Below, one piece after another: positions 42,212-51,293 of a DNA stretch of 64,000 nucleotides (positions within the stretch are counted from its first letter, which is position 1; the number at the start of each line of letters is the position of its first letter). The DNA lies in the NCBI GenBank assembly GCA_021776455.1, contig JAJFFX010000009.1, positions 27,414-91,413 on the forward strand, in the 5' to 3' direction. The notes under the pieces were generated by a model. It saw nothing but the letters and a program-made list of their open reading frames with translations. It had not been told where the DNA came from and made no database searches. Source of the DNA: Hyphococcus sp. Its GTDB lineage: Bacteria; Pseudomonadota; Alphaproteobacteria; Caulobacterales; Parvularculaceae. Made by a program: the position numbers and the translations under genes.

Positions 42212-43951
42212 GTGATCATGACAATAGCCGCTCGAGGCCGGAGGAATATGTCCCGCTACGCATCGCGAGCAGTGGCGTTTATTTTTCGCACCATTAATAC
42301 TATCAGAATACAGATTATAAACTCCAACCTCCTTGACCGACGTTACCGATTTATCGTTTTTTTGATGTCGTTTGTTGCGCATGTTCCTTTCCTGTTCGGC
42401 CGATACCTACCGCGCGAAAGCCTGAAGTATTTTTCGGCTGACGAAAATGCATTGATCAGGGTAATCTTGCGCTATCAAGAGCACATAAGAGGTGGCGATT
42501 GGGCTGCGCTGCTATCTGAGCGTCTCGAATATGGGTACGGGTATCTATACCACCTTAGCTATTCGATCCTTACTTACCCTTTCGCCGAGATGGCCGGCGA
42601 TGAAGGTATTCTCGCTTTTGGAAGGTTGATTTCGACAGTTCTGGAATGCGGCACAGTCGTTTTCGTCTGCGTGATTGTGCGCAGGCTGGGCGTCCACGCC
42701 TATGTGGCGGTGCTTGTCGGTGTGGCGATGGCGTTTACGCCGGGGCTGATCGTCATGCATAAACCACTCTCTGCAGAGCAGCTAAGTAACTTCCTGATTG
42801 TCGCCTCGGCATGGGCTGCCCTTGCCATGCCCTTACAATCCTTTCGCACGAACCTTTTTTTGGTCAGCACTCTTGCCGGCGCTGCAATATCGGTAAAATT
42901 CAATGCCGCTCTTCTGGGGCCGGTTTTTGCAGGTATTATTCTAACCCGAATTTATCTGCATCGGGGCGCGATGCTAGCTTCTGTAAAACTACATAGCAAA
43001 AATATACGTATTATCGCTGCGGATTTCGCTGTTCTCGCCGCAGGCCTTGGCACATTTTTTATCTGGAACCTGCCAATACTCGTCTCTGCGCGGTCGCGCG
43101 GTCATTTTCTTGATTGGCTCGTTGTTCAATATGAATCGAACCAAAATTCCCAAAAAGGCAAGGTCAATTACCGCGGAATCGAAGAATGGTGGCCCAAGAT
43201 CGACCTCTATTTCGGTGACAACACTCTACTACCATGGTTGTTGCTGTCAGCAGTTGTGGCCGGCATTATCGCCTTGTTTTTAAAAAACGGAAAAACAATC
43301 GCGGGTTTCTCGATTGTGTCATTGCTTTGGGTCATTGCGCCGTCTGCCTATGTCATTTTCTCAGTCAAGAAAATTTGGCTTTGGTATTTGGTCCTTCCGG
43401 GCTTCTTTTTGCTAGTTGGCCCAGCCTGCCTTTATGCAACGGGGCAACGGCTTTACACCGCCGGTGCGCGGATGGCCGGCGCTTTCGCTGGCTTGGCCGC
43501 AGTGTCTTTTATAGTTGCTCACCTTTGCGCGGTGCTACCCGATTATGCAAATTTCGCGACCCAGAGGTGGCAGGAAACTGAGCGCCCAGATTTTCTTGAT
43601 ATGGAAGCAATGCGCATCGCGGTAACACGCGAAATCGAAGGAAATCTAAGCCAAACGTCAATAATCGTTGATACGCGAGTGACTTTGCCCCTCGATGAGT
43701 GGCGAGGCAACGGTGCAAAAATATCAGCGCGCCCCTTGCCCAGTGTCAGCGAAGATATCATTGTACGCATGAAGCCCGACTATATCATTATTCGACATTG
43801 GGGATACGTTCATCACCACGGCAATCGTAAAAAAGCGTTAGCTGAGTTTCAAGCAAAACTCGATTCTGTGTGCGAGAAAAAGAATCTGTGCTATGCTGAA
43901 CATCAACGGTACGATCTTTCAAAGACACTGGTCTATAAAATCAAGAGCTGA
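42212..43951 (+). CDS. GT39/ArnT-like integral-membrane glycosyltransferase
   Basis: Early acidic ADENALIRVI loop after first TM, many TM helices; start 42212 or 42248. Confidence 0.65.
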   Translation: MIMTIAARGRRNMSRYASRAVAFIFRTINTIRIQIINSNLLDRRYRFIVFLMSFVAHVPFLFGRYLPRESLKYFSADENALIRVILRYQEHIRGGDWAALLSERLEYGYGYLYHLSYSILTYPFAEMAGDEGILAFGRLISTVLECGTVVFVCVIVRRLGVHAYVAVLVGVAMAFTPGLIVMHKPLSAEQLSNFLIVASAWAALAMPLQSFRTNLFLVSTLAGAAISVKFNAALLGPVFAGIILTRIYLHRGAMLASVKLHSKNIRIIAADFAVLAAGLGTFFIWNLPILVSARSRGHFLDWLVVQYESNQNSQKGKVNYRGIEEWWPKIDLYFGDNTLLPWLLLSAVVAGIIALFLKNGKTIAGFSIVSLLWVIAPSAYVIFSVKKIWLWYLVLPGFFLLVGPACLYATGQRLYTAGARMAGAFAGLAAVSFIVAHLCAVLPDYANFATQRWQETERPDFLDMEAMRIAVTREIEGNLSQTSIIVDTRVTLPLDEWRGNGAKISARPLPSVSEDIIVRMKPDYIIIRHWGYVHHHGNRKKALAEFQAKLDSVCEKKNLCYAEHQRYDLSKTLVYKIKS

Positions 43952-44293
43952 AGACTTCACGGCGCCCTTGTCATTGATTCGGTAGCAATTCATCACGCGG
44001 CGATGTTTAGCGAGACAGAGCCGCTTGTGCGCCGTTCAATTTCAACAACCCGACTACTGAGAGCGACCAGCCTCATCAAGGGCATCGTTTATCAAAAAAA
44101 TCAGACTGTGCTTGCTGATTTTTAAAGTCCGAAGAAGACAATATATTGGTTTAGCGGCCCTAACGGGATTGAAATATGTTGAGTGGTAATCGGTGCTTTT
44201 AACCTCAAACTGGGGACCCAAACAGGCCTCATAAGCCGCGCGAAAAGCTCGTAAATCGCTGTTGCCTCGGTTTAACCGTAACAAGTCTGGCTG

Positions 44294-44319
44294 ACAAAGC
44301 CGTACTTTTTCGGCTTTGT
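44294..44319. promoter_or_regulatory. Perfect 9-bp hairpin in the leader upstream of rfbG
   Basis: acaaagccg-tacttttt-cggctttgt. Confidence 0.4.
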
Positions 44320-44369
44320 TTACATGACCAGGCGATTGCGTTAATCGATCGCGAGCGCAGGAGCATAGT

Positions 44370-45437
44370 GTGCAAGAGTGGGAAGAAACAATCGCAAGGC
44401 GTCGAGTTCTGGTGACCGGACATACCGGGTTCACAGGCTCATGGCTTTGCCTGTGGCTGCATATGTTGGGATGTAAAATTTCCGGCCTCTCGCTGGCTCC
44501 AAACACCACGCCATCGCTTTACGAACTTTTGGCGGCGGATGATTTTATCGATTCCCATATCCAAGACATCCGAGACGCCTCAGCAACAGCCAAGATCATT
44601 AAAGACGTCGAGCCTGACTGCATTATCCATTTGGCTGCACAACCCCTGGTACGCGCCTCATATTCAGACCCTATCACGACATTCAGCACCAATGTCATGG
44701 GAACGGCGCATGTCCTTGAAGCGGCTCGCAATTGCAAGCCTGTCAAGTCACTCGTTTGTGTGACGACCGACAAGGTCTATCAGAATAAAGAATGGATCTG
44801 GCCGTACAGGGAGACAGACACTCTTGGTGGAAAAGACCCTTATAGCGCCTCGAAGTCAGCGACAGAAATGGTCGTTGAAACTTATCGGCAGGCACTTAAT
44901 CCGCATGGAAACAACTTTGCAATGGCGTCCGCCAGGGGCGGAAACATCATCGGCGGCGGCGATTGGGCAGAAGATAGAATTGTCCCGGATTTTGTTCGTG
45001 CCGTGACGGATAAAAATGAGCTTGTGTTGCGAAATCCAGAAGCAACCCGGCCGTGGCAGCACGTTTTGGCGCTAGTTCAGGGATATTTGATGTTGACGGC
45101 GCATCTCCTTGAAGATCGTGAAAACGCAGAGGGCGCTTGGAATTTTGGCCCAAGAAACAACGAGGCCGCAAGTGTTCGCACGCTCGTTGAGGGGTTTTCC
45201 AAGCATTGGGAGCGCCCTAGGATTGATTTTCAAGTAAGTGAATATCATGAAGCTCATTTCCTGGCATTGGACAGTACGAAAGCGCGCTCGGAACTCAACT
45301 GGTCCCCACCTTGGGCATTTGACGATGTCCTGCGCGAAACGGCGCAATGGTATGCGGCCGTTCTTGGTGGTGACCGCAGCGCCATTGAGGCTTGTCGTGA
45401 GCAACTCAATGCATACCGAACAGGGTTGAACTCGTAG
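44370..45437 (+). CDS. rfbG: CDP-glucose 4,6-dehydratase
   Basis: RRVLVTGHTGFTGSWLCLWLHMLG...HLAAQPLVRASYSDPITTFSTNVMGT...PYSASKSATEM; GTG start with AGGAG RBS. Confidence 0.93.
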   Translation: MQEWEETIARRRVLVTGHTGFTGSWLCLWLHMLGCKISGLSLAPNTTPSLYELLAADDFIDSHIQDIRDASATAKIIKDVEPDCIIHLAAQPLVRASYSDPITTFSTNVMGTAHVLEAARNCKPVKSLVCVTTDKVYQNKEWIWPYRETDTLGGKDPYSASKSATEMVVETYRQALNPHGNNFAMASARGGNIIGGGDWAEDRIVPDFVRAVTDKNELVLRNPEATRPWQHVLALVQGYLMLTAHLLEDRENAEGAWNFGPRNNEAASVRTLVEGFSKHWERPRIDFQVSEYHEAHFLALDSTKARSELNWSPPWAFDDVLRETAQWYAAVLGGDRSAIEACREQLNAYRTGLNS

Positions 45438-45442
45438 CGCCA

Positions 45443-46366
45443 ATGAGAATTCTTGTCACAGGGGCGACTGGTTTTGTTGGCGCCGCCATGTGCCGACAAC
45501 TAGTAGCGGCAGGCGATGATATCGTTTCATTAGGACGTCGACCAGTCGACGAAAAGGGGGTCGCGAACTGGCTGATTGATGACATTGACGCCGTCGCTGC
45601 TGGCAATGCGCCTGGAGGCTCGTCTTTTGACTACGTTTATCATTTAGCGGCGGCGGGCGTTGCCCCCACGGATCGCGCGATGGGCGCGCTCATTGAATCC
45701 AATATCCGATTTGGGGCGCTATTACTCCAGGAGATTGACGCACGCGCCTTTGTCTTTGCCGGAAGCTGCGCGGAATATGCCGAAAAGCCGGATGGCCGGT
45801 ATGTAGAGTCTGACCGACTTCAGCAAGTTGATTTTTATGGGGCCTCAAAAGCGGCCGGCGGCCTTTTTCACCTTGCGGCCGCCCAAAGCCTGGGCAAACC
45901 TCTTGCGGTGTTGCGATTGTTTCATGTTTACGGGCCGGGTGAAAAAACTCATCGCTTAACAACAAGCCTTTTTTCCGCCTTGCGCAAAGGCGAGTGCGTC
46001 GCCTTGTCGCCGGGCGAACAAATTCGAGATTTTATTTATGTAGATGATGTGGGCAGGGCTTTCGATGCAGCCGCTGCCGGCCTTGTTTCAGGAAAATTGA
46101 AATCTGGACCCTATAATATTTGCACCGGTGTCGGCACAAAGGTGAAGACCGTTTGCAAGGAAATCGCATCGCTTGTGGGCGCCGACGAAAACCTGCTCGA
46201 CTTTGGCGGCATTGAACTGCGCCACAACGAGCTTGAGCGCATTGTTGGGGACGGAACGGCGTTTCGTCAGGCTATAGATTGGCGACCGGTCTTCTCGCTT
46301 CATAACGGTTTGCGCAAACTTCGGGATGGGCTTGGCCTAAGCGAAACGACAGGTGCGGTAAAATGA
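45443..46366 (+). CDS. NAD-dependent epimerase/dehydratase/reductase (SDR)
   Basis: MRILVTGATGFVGAAMCRQL...FAGSCAEYAE...YGASKAAGG. Confidence 0.88.
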   Translation: MRILVTGATGFVGAAMCRQLVAAGDDIVSLGRRPVDEKGVANWLIDDIDAVAAGNAPGGSSFDYVYHLAAAGVAPTDRAMGALIESNIRFGALLLQEIDARAFVFAGSCAEYAEKPDGRYVESDRLQQVDFYGASKAAGGLFHLAAAQSLGKPLAVLRLFHVYGPGEKTHRLTTSLFSALRKGECVALSPGEQIRDFIYVDDVGRAFDAAAAGLVSGKLKSGPYNICTGVGTKVKTVCKEIASLVGADENLLDFGGIELRHNELERIVGDGTAFRQAIDWRPVFSLHNGLRKLRDGLGLSETTGAVK

Positions 46367-47346
46367 ATAGCAGTGGCGCAACAAAGCCTTTGATCTCGAT
46401 TTCTATACCGGTCTACAATGAAGAAGGAAATGTATCCCGTCTTTATGAGCGCATCACCACAGTGGCGGACAGCATTGCTGATCGGTATGACACAGAGTTT
46501 GTATTTACCGATAACAGGTCAACGGACAACACTTGGCGACTGATCAAAACGCTAGCCGAAAAAGATGTGCGAATTCGCGCATTCAGATTTTCCCGTAATT
46601 TCGGTTTTCAAAAATCAATCCTGACAAATTACCTTCAAACGAGAGGCGTTGCGGTAATGCAGCTCGACGCTGATATGCAAGACCCGCCTGAGCTTCTCTT
46701 GGAGTTTCTGAAAAAATGGGAGGACGGCTATAAAGTCGTCTATGGCGTGCGAAAAACGCGTCCCGAATCTTGGGCTATGCGTCAGTTTCGACGTGCTGGT
46801 TATTGGTCGATTGACCGGCTCGCGGGCTATCATGTCCCAGAGAATGTGGGTGATTTCCGGCTCATCGATCGCGACGTGATTGAAGCGATAGGCAAAATTC
46901 ACGACCAGGCGCCTTACTTACGCGGCACGATCGCCGCCTTGGGGTTCTCGCAGATCGGAATCGAGTATGACCGCGATGCGCGGCAAGCAGGACGGAGCAA
47001 ATTCACGCTTCAATCACTTCTCGGCCTGGGTCTGGATGGAATTTTGAGCACATCCACTGTGCCGTTACGGCTGGCGACATATGTTGGTCTTGTGACGATC
47101 ATTTTGACCTTCACTGGCTCGATATACTATATTTTTCTCAAATTTATGAAACCCGATCTTCCAATTGGCGTGGCGAGCACAAACATCCTGATTCTTTTTT
47201 CTCTAGGAATGAATTCGCTTTTCCTGGGCCTAATTGGCGAATACGTCATTCGTATGCACAATAACATTCGAGGAGGCGATGTCGCTGTTATCGACGATGC
47301 GATTGACCATGTCGGCAGCGCACAAAGAGTGAGAGGGGCCGTATAA
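46363..47346 (+). CDS. GT2 glycosyltransferase (GtrB/DPM1-like, two C-terminal TM)
   Basis: ISIPVYNEEGNVSRLYERI...QLDADMQDPPELL...RAGRSKFTLQSLL. Confidence 0.93.
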   Translation: MNSSGATKPLISISIPVYNEEGNVSRLYERITTVADSIADRYDTEFVFTDNRSTDNTWRLIKTLAEKDVRIRAFRFSRNFGFQKSILTNYLQTRGVAVMQLDADMQDPPELLLEFLKKWEDGYKVVYGVRKTRPESWAMRQFRRAGYWSIDRLAGYHVPENVGDFRLIDRDVIEAIGKIHDQAPYLRGTIAALGFSQIGIEYDRDARQAGRSKFTLQSLLGLGLDGILSTSTVPLRLATYVGLVTIILTFTGSIYYIFLKFMKPDLPIGVASTNILILFSLGMNSLFLGLIGEYVIRMHNNIRGGDVAVIDDAIDHVGSAQRVRGAV

Positions 47347-48119
47347 TGAAGGCGGTGATACTAGCAGGCGGATTTGGCACACGACTTTCGGAAGAAACGA
47401 ATTTGCGCCCGAAGCCGATGGTTGAAGTCGGCGGTAGGCCGTTGCTTTGGCACATCATGAAAAGCTATAGTCAGTACGGCGTCAATGAGTTCGTGATCTG
47501 CCTTGGCTATATGAGCTACATCATCAAGGAGTATTTTCTAAACTATTATGCTCACAACGCCGATGTGACCGTCAATCTTTCGAATGGCGAACATACGATC
47601 CATAATTCAAAAGCTGAGCCTTGGAAAATTCACCTAATCGAAACCGGCGTGAACACGATGACCGGCGGACGCATTAAGCGTGTCCAGCCGTTGGTCGGTG
47701 ACGACACATTTTGTCTGACTTATGGCGACGGGCTTGCTGACCTTGACATTGGAAAGTCAATCGCATTTCACAAAAATCATCGCCATGCGGCGACGGTGAC
47801 GTCGGTTCAGCCGCCGGGCCGGTTTGGTGTATTGAATCTCGGCGAAGCGGATCGGGTAACTACATTTGAGGAAAAACCGAGCGAAGAAATCGGCTGGATT
47901 AATGGTGGTTTTTTTGTTCTTGAGCCGAAGATATTCGACTATGTCGACGGCGATCAAGAAATTTGGGAGCGCAAGCCTCTGGAGCGGTTGGCCCGTGATG
48001 GCGAACTTTACGCTTTTAAACACCCCGGATTCTGGCGTCCTTGCGATACGTTGCGGGACAAAAGAGAACTGGAAAGTCTGTGGGAAACAGGCAAAGCCCC
48101 CTGGAAGAGTTGGGCGTGA
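47346..48119 (+). CDS. rfbF: Glucose-1-phosphate cytidylyltransferase
   Basis: MKAVILAGGFGTRLSEETNLRPKPMVEVGGRPLLWHIMKSYSQYGVNEFVICLGYMSYIIKEYF. Confidence 0.96.
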   Translation: MKAVILAGGFGTRLSEETNLRPKPMVEVGGRPLLWHIMKSYSQYGVNEFVICLGYMSYIIKEYFLNYYAHNADVTVNLSNGEHTIHNSKAEPWKIHLIETGVNTMTGGRIKRVQPLVGDDTFCLTYGDGLADLDIGKSIAFHKNHRHAATVTSVQPPGRFGVLNLGEADRVTTFEEKPSEEIGWINGGFFVLEPKIFDYVDGDQEIWERKPLERLARDGELYAFKHPGFWRPCDTLRDKRELESLWETGKAPWKSWA

Positions 48120-49165
48120 GCCAGGCTTTAGCCGATAGCGAGAAGGCTGCCAAAAAAAACTCGGGGCGGCGGACCATCTTAAAATATCTGCAGTTGGCAG
48201 CGGGCTTGGCGATTACGGTGCTCTGTTTCGTCTATATTTTCAATGTGACGGATATACCCGCACTTCGCGCCGCGCTCTTGCAGTTTGACTGGCGGTTTGG
48301 CTTTCTGGCGCTCGCAGCTCTTTCTCTCGGTTATCTGCTGCGGATTTATCGCTGGGCGGTCATGCTCCGTGTTAGCGCGCCGACCGTTTCAACGACGAAG
48401 TGCGCATCGCCCTATCTAGCCTCAATTGCTCTCAACAACCTTTTACCATTTCGAAGCGGCGATGTAATTCGCGCATTCGTTTTTCCGAAAGCTATAGGCA
48501 TAACCCGCTCTCAATCCTTGGCGACCTTAATTTTTGAACGGTTTCTCGATCTCATAATACTGCTCGTAATCCTCAGCCTGGGGATCAACGCAATAGGCGC
48601 AACCAATACACCACAATGGTTGATTGCATCCATGACAGCACTATTGGGGTTATGTGGGATAGCCGTGCTTCTCACCTTTTTTGGACGCCGGGCAATAAGC
48701 AGTTTCCTGCACCAGGTAGAGCGCATTGAATTTGTCGCGACAAATAGGCTGTTCCATAATCTTCTGGGTTTTTCCGTTGGCGTCTTTGGTTATGTCGCAG
48801 AGTTGACAAAGGGCTCACGTCTTGGCGGAGTTATCCTTCTTAGCGTCGGTATTTGGTGCCTTGAAGCGACGGTCTTCGCGGCGGTTATGGCGGGGCTCGG
48901 CGATCCGGTTAGCCTAACCGGGGTCGCCCTCATCGCGGGACTTGCGACGATTGCGACGCTGGCGCCATCGTCCCCCGGCTATTTTGGCCCTTTTCATTTG
49001 GCCGCATTTGAATCATACCAAATTCTTTTCGGCGACCCCGGACGCGCCGCGGCTATGGCCGTCCTCTCTCATGCGGCAATTTGGGGGCCGACAACTATCG
49101 CCGGAACAGTTGCAATTGTTATAAGCTGGCGACGATTCGGCTTTTCAAAACTTCGCAATTCGTAA
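48116..49165 (+). CDS. LPG-synthase TM (UPF0104/AglD-like) flippase-like membrane protein
   Basis: RIYRWAVMLR ... ASIALNNLLPFRSGDVIRAFVF ... LAPSSPGYFGPFHLAAFESYQILFG; GTGA overlap with rfbF stop. Confidence 0.85.
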   Translation: MSQALADSEKAAKKNSGRRTILKYLQLAAGLAITVLCFVYIFNVTDIPALRAALLQFDWRFGFLALAALSLGYLLRIYRWAVMLRVSAPTVSTTKCASPYLASIALNNLLPFRSGDVIRAFVFPKAIGITRSQSLATLIFERFLDLIILLVILSLGINAIGATNTPQWLIASMTALLGLCGIAVLLTFFGRRAISSFLHQVERIEFVATNRLFHNLLGFSVGVFGYVAELTKGSRLGGVILLSVGIWCLEATVFAAVMAGLGDPVSLTGVALIAGLATIATLAPSSPGYFGPFHLAAFESYQILFGDPGRAAAMAVLSHAAIWGPTTIAGTVAIVISWRRFGFSKLRNS

Positions 49166-49184
49166 TAGCGCCAGGAATTAACAC

Positions 49185-50504
49185 ATGAAACCGATAGCCA
49201 TTATTGGCGCGGGCTTTACCGGTCTTACTGCCGCGATCGAGCTACTGAAACACGGCCATCAAGTCATTGTTCTGGAGCAGGACAGCGACGTCGGCGGCCT
49301 TGCCGGAAGCTTCAAGATTGATGGCGGTTACGACCTCGAAAAATTCTATCATCATTGGTTTACGAATGATCGTTACATTACCGACCTCGTTAACGAGCTA
49401 GGCGAGGAAGGTGAGATCGTCATACGACCCTCACGCACAGGTATGTATTTCAATAATTCGATGTTTAGACTTTCCACACCGCTCGACGTATTGCGATTTA
49501 ACCCATTGTCTATGGTCAATCGCATCCGGCTTGGGTTGCTGGTGTTCCAGGCGCGCGCGATACAGGACTGGAAATCAATTGAACACCTCAATGTCCGGGA
49601 ATGGCTTGTCGGGTTGTGCGGAGAAAAGGTTTACGAAGTTGTCTGGGAGCCGCTCATACGAGCAAAGTTCTCTATTTATGCGGATGATCTATCTGCGACA
49701 TGGTTTTGGAAAAAATTACAGTTGCGCGGCTCCAGCCGCAACAGTTCCGGCGGTGAGGCGCTGGCCTATTACCGCGGCGGCTTTGCCGCGCTGGCGGCGC
49801 GCATGCAGCGTGAAATTATCGCGCGGGGTGGCGAGTTACGTCTCGGCGATGCGGCCAAGCGTATCGTTGCGAATGGCGACCAAGTAAGCGCTGTTATAAC
49901 GGACAATGGGGAGGCCATTGAGGTCGCCGGCGTTCTGGCGACGCCGGCTTTGCCGATTGTTGCTAATATACTTGACGGCGCCGTTGGTGATGACTTTTTA
50001 CTGAAACTGCGTCGTGTAAACTATCTAGCGAACAAGTGCCTCGTGTTGGTGCTGAATAAAAGCCTTTCTGAAACTTATTGGTTGAACGTCAACGATCCTG
50101 ATTTTCCGTTTGTCGGGGTAATTGAACATACGAATTTTGAGCCAATTGAATCTTATGGAGGCCGCCATATCGTTTATATGTCGCGCTACTTACCGCATAC
50201 AGATCCCGTATATGACATGTCTGCATTCACATTATTGGATTATGCCGAACCTTATATCAAAAAGATGTTTCCAGATTTTACCAAAGACTGGGTTGTAGAG
50301 ACCCACGCCTGGTCTGCACGCTATGCGCAACCGGTTACTGAGCGTAATTATTCATCCTATGTGCCGGGTCAGGAAACGCCTTTGGACAATTTCTGGATTT
50401 CGACCATGGCGCAGGTTTATCCGGAAGACCGGGGGACGAACTACGCCATCCGCGAAGGCAAAAATATCGCGGCGAAAATCCAGTCTACGCTTTTGGTTGA
50501 ATGA
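49185..50504 (+). CDS. FAD-dependent amine-oxidase/UGM-like oxidoreductase
   Basis: IAIIGAGFTGLTAAIELLKHGHQVIVLEQDSDVGGLAGSFKIDGGYDLEKFYHHWF. Confidence 0.88.
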   Translation: MKPIAIIGAGFTGLTAAIELLKHGHQVIVLEQDSDVGGLAGSFKIDGGYDLEKFYHHWFTNDRYITDLVNELGEEGEIVIRPSRTGMYFNNSMFRLSTPLDVLRFNPLSMVNRIRLGLLVFQARAIQDWKSIEHLNVREWLVGLCGEKVYEVVWEPLIRAKFSIYADDLSATWFWKKLQLRGSSRNSSGGEALAYYRGGFAALAARMQREIIARGGELRLGDAAKRIVANGDQVSAVITDNGEAIEVAGVLATPALPIVANILDGAVGDDFLLKLRRVNYLANKCLVLVLNKSLSETYWLNVNDPDFPFVGVIEHTNFEPIESYGGRHIVYMSRYLPHTDPVYDMSAFTLLDYAEPYIKKMFPDFTKDWVVETHAWSARYAQPVTERNYSSYVPGQETPLDNFWISTMAQVYPEDRGTNYAIREGKNIAAKIQSTLLVE

Positions 50505-50519
50505 CCGCGAGGCGGCTCT

Positions 50520-51107
50520 ATGACGATGCGCCGTGATATATTTTCCGCGCTCGAGAGGTTAGCCGCGGAAGCGCCGCCAGAGGGCTGTTCGCTTGGCGAC
50601 GTACTCGGCGGCCTTGACGAACAAGCGTTTGGCGCAATTATTTTTCTACTTGCGCTGCCTTGTAGTATTCCATTCCTGGTCGGCGTGCCGCAGCTGGTAG
50701 CACTCCCTATGTTAGCGCTCACGCTCCAGATGGCGGCGGGCCGGTCAAAACCCTGGCTGCCGGCGGACCTCGCCAACCGGACAATCGGGCGGACTCAATT
50801 AGAGCAAAGCGCTCAGGTCGGGCGTAAATGGTTTGGCTGGCTGGCGCGGGGGGCGCGGCCGCGACTTGGCATTCTTTTCTCCCATCGGGGCGAGCGAATA
50901 ACTGGGGTTGTTTTGTCGCTCATCGGCGCCGCGCTTCTGGTTCCGTTACCCGCCACTGATAGTGTGCCTGGTCTGGCTCTTGCGGTCTCTGCTCTGGGAC
51001 TGATGACCTATGATGGCCGCATTCTTTTGTGTGGATGGGTGATCGGCGCGGCGTGGTTTGCGTTAATGGCCGGCCTGGCCTTTGCTGGCGTAAATTTTTT
51101 CGGATAA
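50520..51107 (+). CDS. exoD: Exopolysaccharide synthesis ExoD family protein
   Basis: GCSLGDVLGGLDEQAFGAIIFLLALPCSIPFLVGVPQLVALPMLALTLQMAAGRSKPWLP. Confidence 0.9.
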   Translation: MTMRRDIFSALERLAAEAPPEGCSLGDVLGGLDEQAFGAIIFLLALPCSIPFLVGVPQLVALPMLALTLQMAAGRSKPWLPADLANRTIGRTQLEQSAQVGRKWFGWLARGARPRLGILFSHRGERITGVVLSLIGAALLVPLPATDSVPGLALAVSALGLMTYDGRILLCGWVIGAAWFALMAGLAFAGVNFFG

Positions 51108-51293
51108 AATAAAAGAAGCCTAACGCATGTCTAGCACTACACCTCGTGGCCACCCAACCATTATCTAGGATATTATTTTGCATTCCTAGTTTGACTACTG
51201 CATTTTACAAAATGGCGAACTGATTCTTAGATCGCGCTTTGGTGTGCGTAGTAATAACATCCCTACACTTGTTAATCTGGTAAAGATTTAGTG

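Noticed and set aside
44054-44509. 151-aa ORF spanning the rfbG leader on the minus strand
   Set aside because: Overlaps the rfbG start, no RBS or domain, composition not protein-like
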